Shown here: positions 11,926 through 12,571 of the stretch, piece after piece
How positions within the stretch are numbered: position 1 is the stretch's first letter
Layout: every line of letters begins with the position of its first letter
From: Patescibacteria group bacterium UBA2211
GTDB lineage: Bacteria; Patescibacteriota; Minisyncoccia; Minisyncoccales; Minisyncoccaceae
NCBI GenBank assembly: GCA_002327845.1
Contig: DCUP01000009.1
Span: 14,282-26,852 of the forward strand
Reading direction: 5' to 3'
Length of the DNA stretch: 12,571 bases
Made by a program: the position numbers and the translations under genes
The notes under the pieces: generated by a model
What the model saw: only the letters and a program-made list of their open reading frames with translations
Told to the model about the DNA's origin: nothing
Database searches by the model: none

Positions 11926-12571
11926 TTAATAACATCCAATTTCTGTTAACCAAGCATAACAATCGTGAGATGCCGTAGCTAAATTAAACTGACCATCTCC
12001 ACTATACTCACAACTATGACCACAATATGGAGAATTGGTACAAACCCAACAGCCCCAATTAATACATTCTCCACCACAACTATAGGACATATACTCCCTA
12101 GCATGATTGCTCCAGGCATGAGACCCAGCAGTATATGTTATCCACCATCCATAAGTTGGGGGATGGTCCTTGACACCGCAAAATTCTCTAGCTTCGGTTG
12201 TACTCCAATTCTGATATTGCGTCCACCCAGAAGGACAAGTTTTTGAATTATCGTCAATATAGTATTCATATAAACCACCAAACCTACAAATATAACACGA
12301 ACCAAGATTAAATAGTGTTCCTCCAGCAACAGTACAGTCATTAGTAGTATGAACACCATTACACATGACGGGAGGATTTGCTCTAGAAGCAGAACAGGAA
12401 GCTGTAGTTCCACCACCTGATCCAGCACAAGTCCAAGGAATTGTCTCTCCTTGATTCGGAAAAGCGGGAGAAGTAGGAGAGGGGGTTCCAGGAGCACAAA
12501 AAGTATCAGTGCCGTAAGTGGTAATATTATAAGCATAAGTCTTATTTGCTGTACCACAAACACCATTAACA
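11926..12571 (-). CDS. C-terminal 214 aa of a large Cys-rich secreted protein (5' end off the window)
   Basis: The frame is open to the right edge, so ATG at 12366 is internal, not the start. The visible part has two sections. Residues 1-64 are one module, VNGVCGTANKTY ... FCAPGTP ... WTCAGSGGGTTASCSA, with four Cys (5, 25, 48, 59). It is the kind of Gly/Ser/Thr-rich repeat seen in tandem in large secreted proteins of Parcubacteria and similar bacteria. Residues about 70-214 form a distinct end domain with 14 Cys, aromatic-rich segments (CPSGWTQYQNWSTTEAREFC, CGGECINWGCWVC) and the terminal sequence TEIGCY. All 18 Cys could form disulfides, implying an extracellular site. Catalytic motifs are absent, so adhesion or surface-layer use is a guess. 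No sorting signal follows. A strong terminator lies 13 bases after the stop. Confidence 0.85.
   Translation of the reverse strand, partial: VNGVCGTANKTYAYNITTYGTDTFCAPGTPSPTSPAFPNQGETIPWTCAGSGGGTTASCSASRANPPVMCNGVHTTNDCTVAGGTLFNLGSCYICRFGGLYEYYIDDNSKTCPSGWTQYQNWSTTEAREFCGVKDHPPTYGWWITYTAGSHAWSNHAREYMSYSCGGECINWGCWVCTNSPYCGHSCEYSGDGQFNLATASHDCYAWLTEIGCY

Noticed and set aside
12364..12366. ATG at 12366 as the start of a complete 146-aa Cys-rich protein
   Set aside because: No signal peptide, promoter or ribosome site precedes it, and the same frame continues upstream with a recognisable Cys-containing repeat module, so the methionine is internal.
12138..12566. A 142-codon hydrophobic open frame (many Leu, Ile, Val) on the minus strand overlapping the surface-protein gene, which could suggest a frameshifted membrane protein
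   Set aside because: The overlapping frame that continues past 12366 is open to the window edge and gives coherent VNGVCGTA...TASCSA repeat sequence joined to the Cys-rich end domain. The hydrophobic frame is a by-product of Gly/Thr/Ser codons read out of phase.
1..12571. CRISPR array, insertion sequence, prophage or defence system
   Set aside because: No regularly spaced direct repeats, terminal inverted repeats, transposase, integrase, nuclease or toxin-antitoxin motifs were recognised on either strand.

Overview
The window is AT-rich, gene-dense DNA that looks like a member of the Candidate Phyla Radiation (Patescibacteria), most probably a Parcubacteria-type lineage. The case rests on the Cys/Gly/Ser/Thr-rich 'VNGVCGTA ... 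TASCSA' surface module at the right edge, a release factor 1 without its first domain, a two-subunit archaeal-style ADP-forming acetyl-CoA synthetase, an anonymous helical-repeat protein, and few Shine-Dalgarno sites. This is inference; no marker search was run. TGA is a normal stop (at the ends of the acetyl-CoA synthetase subunit genes and of the 61-aa gene), which argues against the UGA-recoding CPR groups (Gracilibacteria, Absconditabacteria).

Layout. Positions 1-1000: the translation pair rpsB-tsf on the minus strand, with a sigma70-like promoter and a leader of about 76 nt containing a strong hairpin. 1008-1270: a 61-aa gene with its own consensus promoter, an inverted repeat over the -10 box, a Shine-Dalgarno site and a terminator. 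1294-2166: a 290-aa helical-repeat protein, transcribed divergently from rpmE-prfA (plus strand, 2271-3233, closed by a hairpin terminator). 3302-3655: an isolated 117-aa gene of unknown function with a near-consensus promoter predicted to give a leaderless mRNA, an early coding-region hairpin with a GAAA loop, and its own terminator. 3708-6363 (minus): a probable three-gene operon of a membrane-anchored Cys-containing protein, ribosomal protein L25 (CTC type) and a secreted coiled-coil/lytic-transglycosylase wall enzyme. 6415-11846 (minus): a tightly packed carbon/energy operon in the order acetyl-CoA synthetase beta, alpha, a previously hidden 33-codon membrane peptide, phosphoenolpyruvate synthase, PfkB-family kinase. 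The first three genes are joined by 4-base ATGA overlaps. 11926-12571: the C-terminal end of a large Cys-rich secreted protein, followed by a strong terminator.

How they fit together. The right-hand operon links ATP formation from acyl-CoA (ADP-forming acetyl-CoA synthetase) with PEP/pyruvate interconversion and a sugar or nucleoside kinase, as expected for a small fermentative cell. The left half is translation machinery with two anonymous, individually controlled small genes placed among it. All intergenic stretches are shorter than 300 bases; those with promoters, terminators or hairpins are listed. No tRNA, rRNA, CRISPR array, insertion sequence or integrase was seen. The least understood items are the two small monocistronic genes, the 33-codon membrane peptide, the helical-repeat protein and the Cys-rich tail protein.
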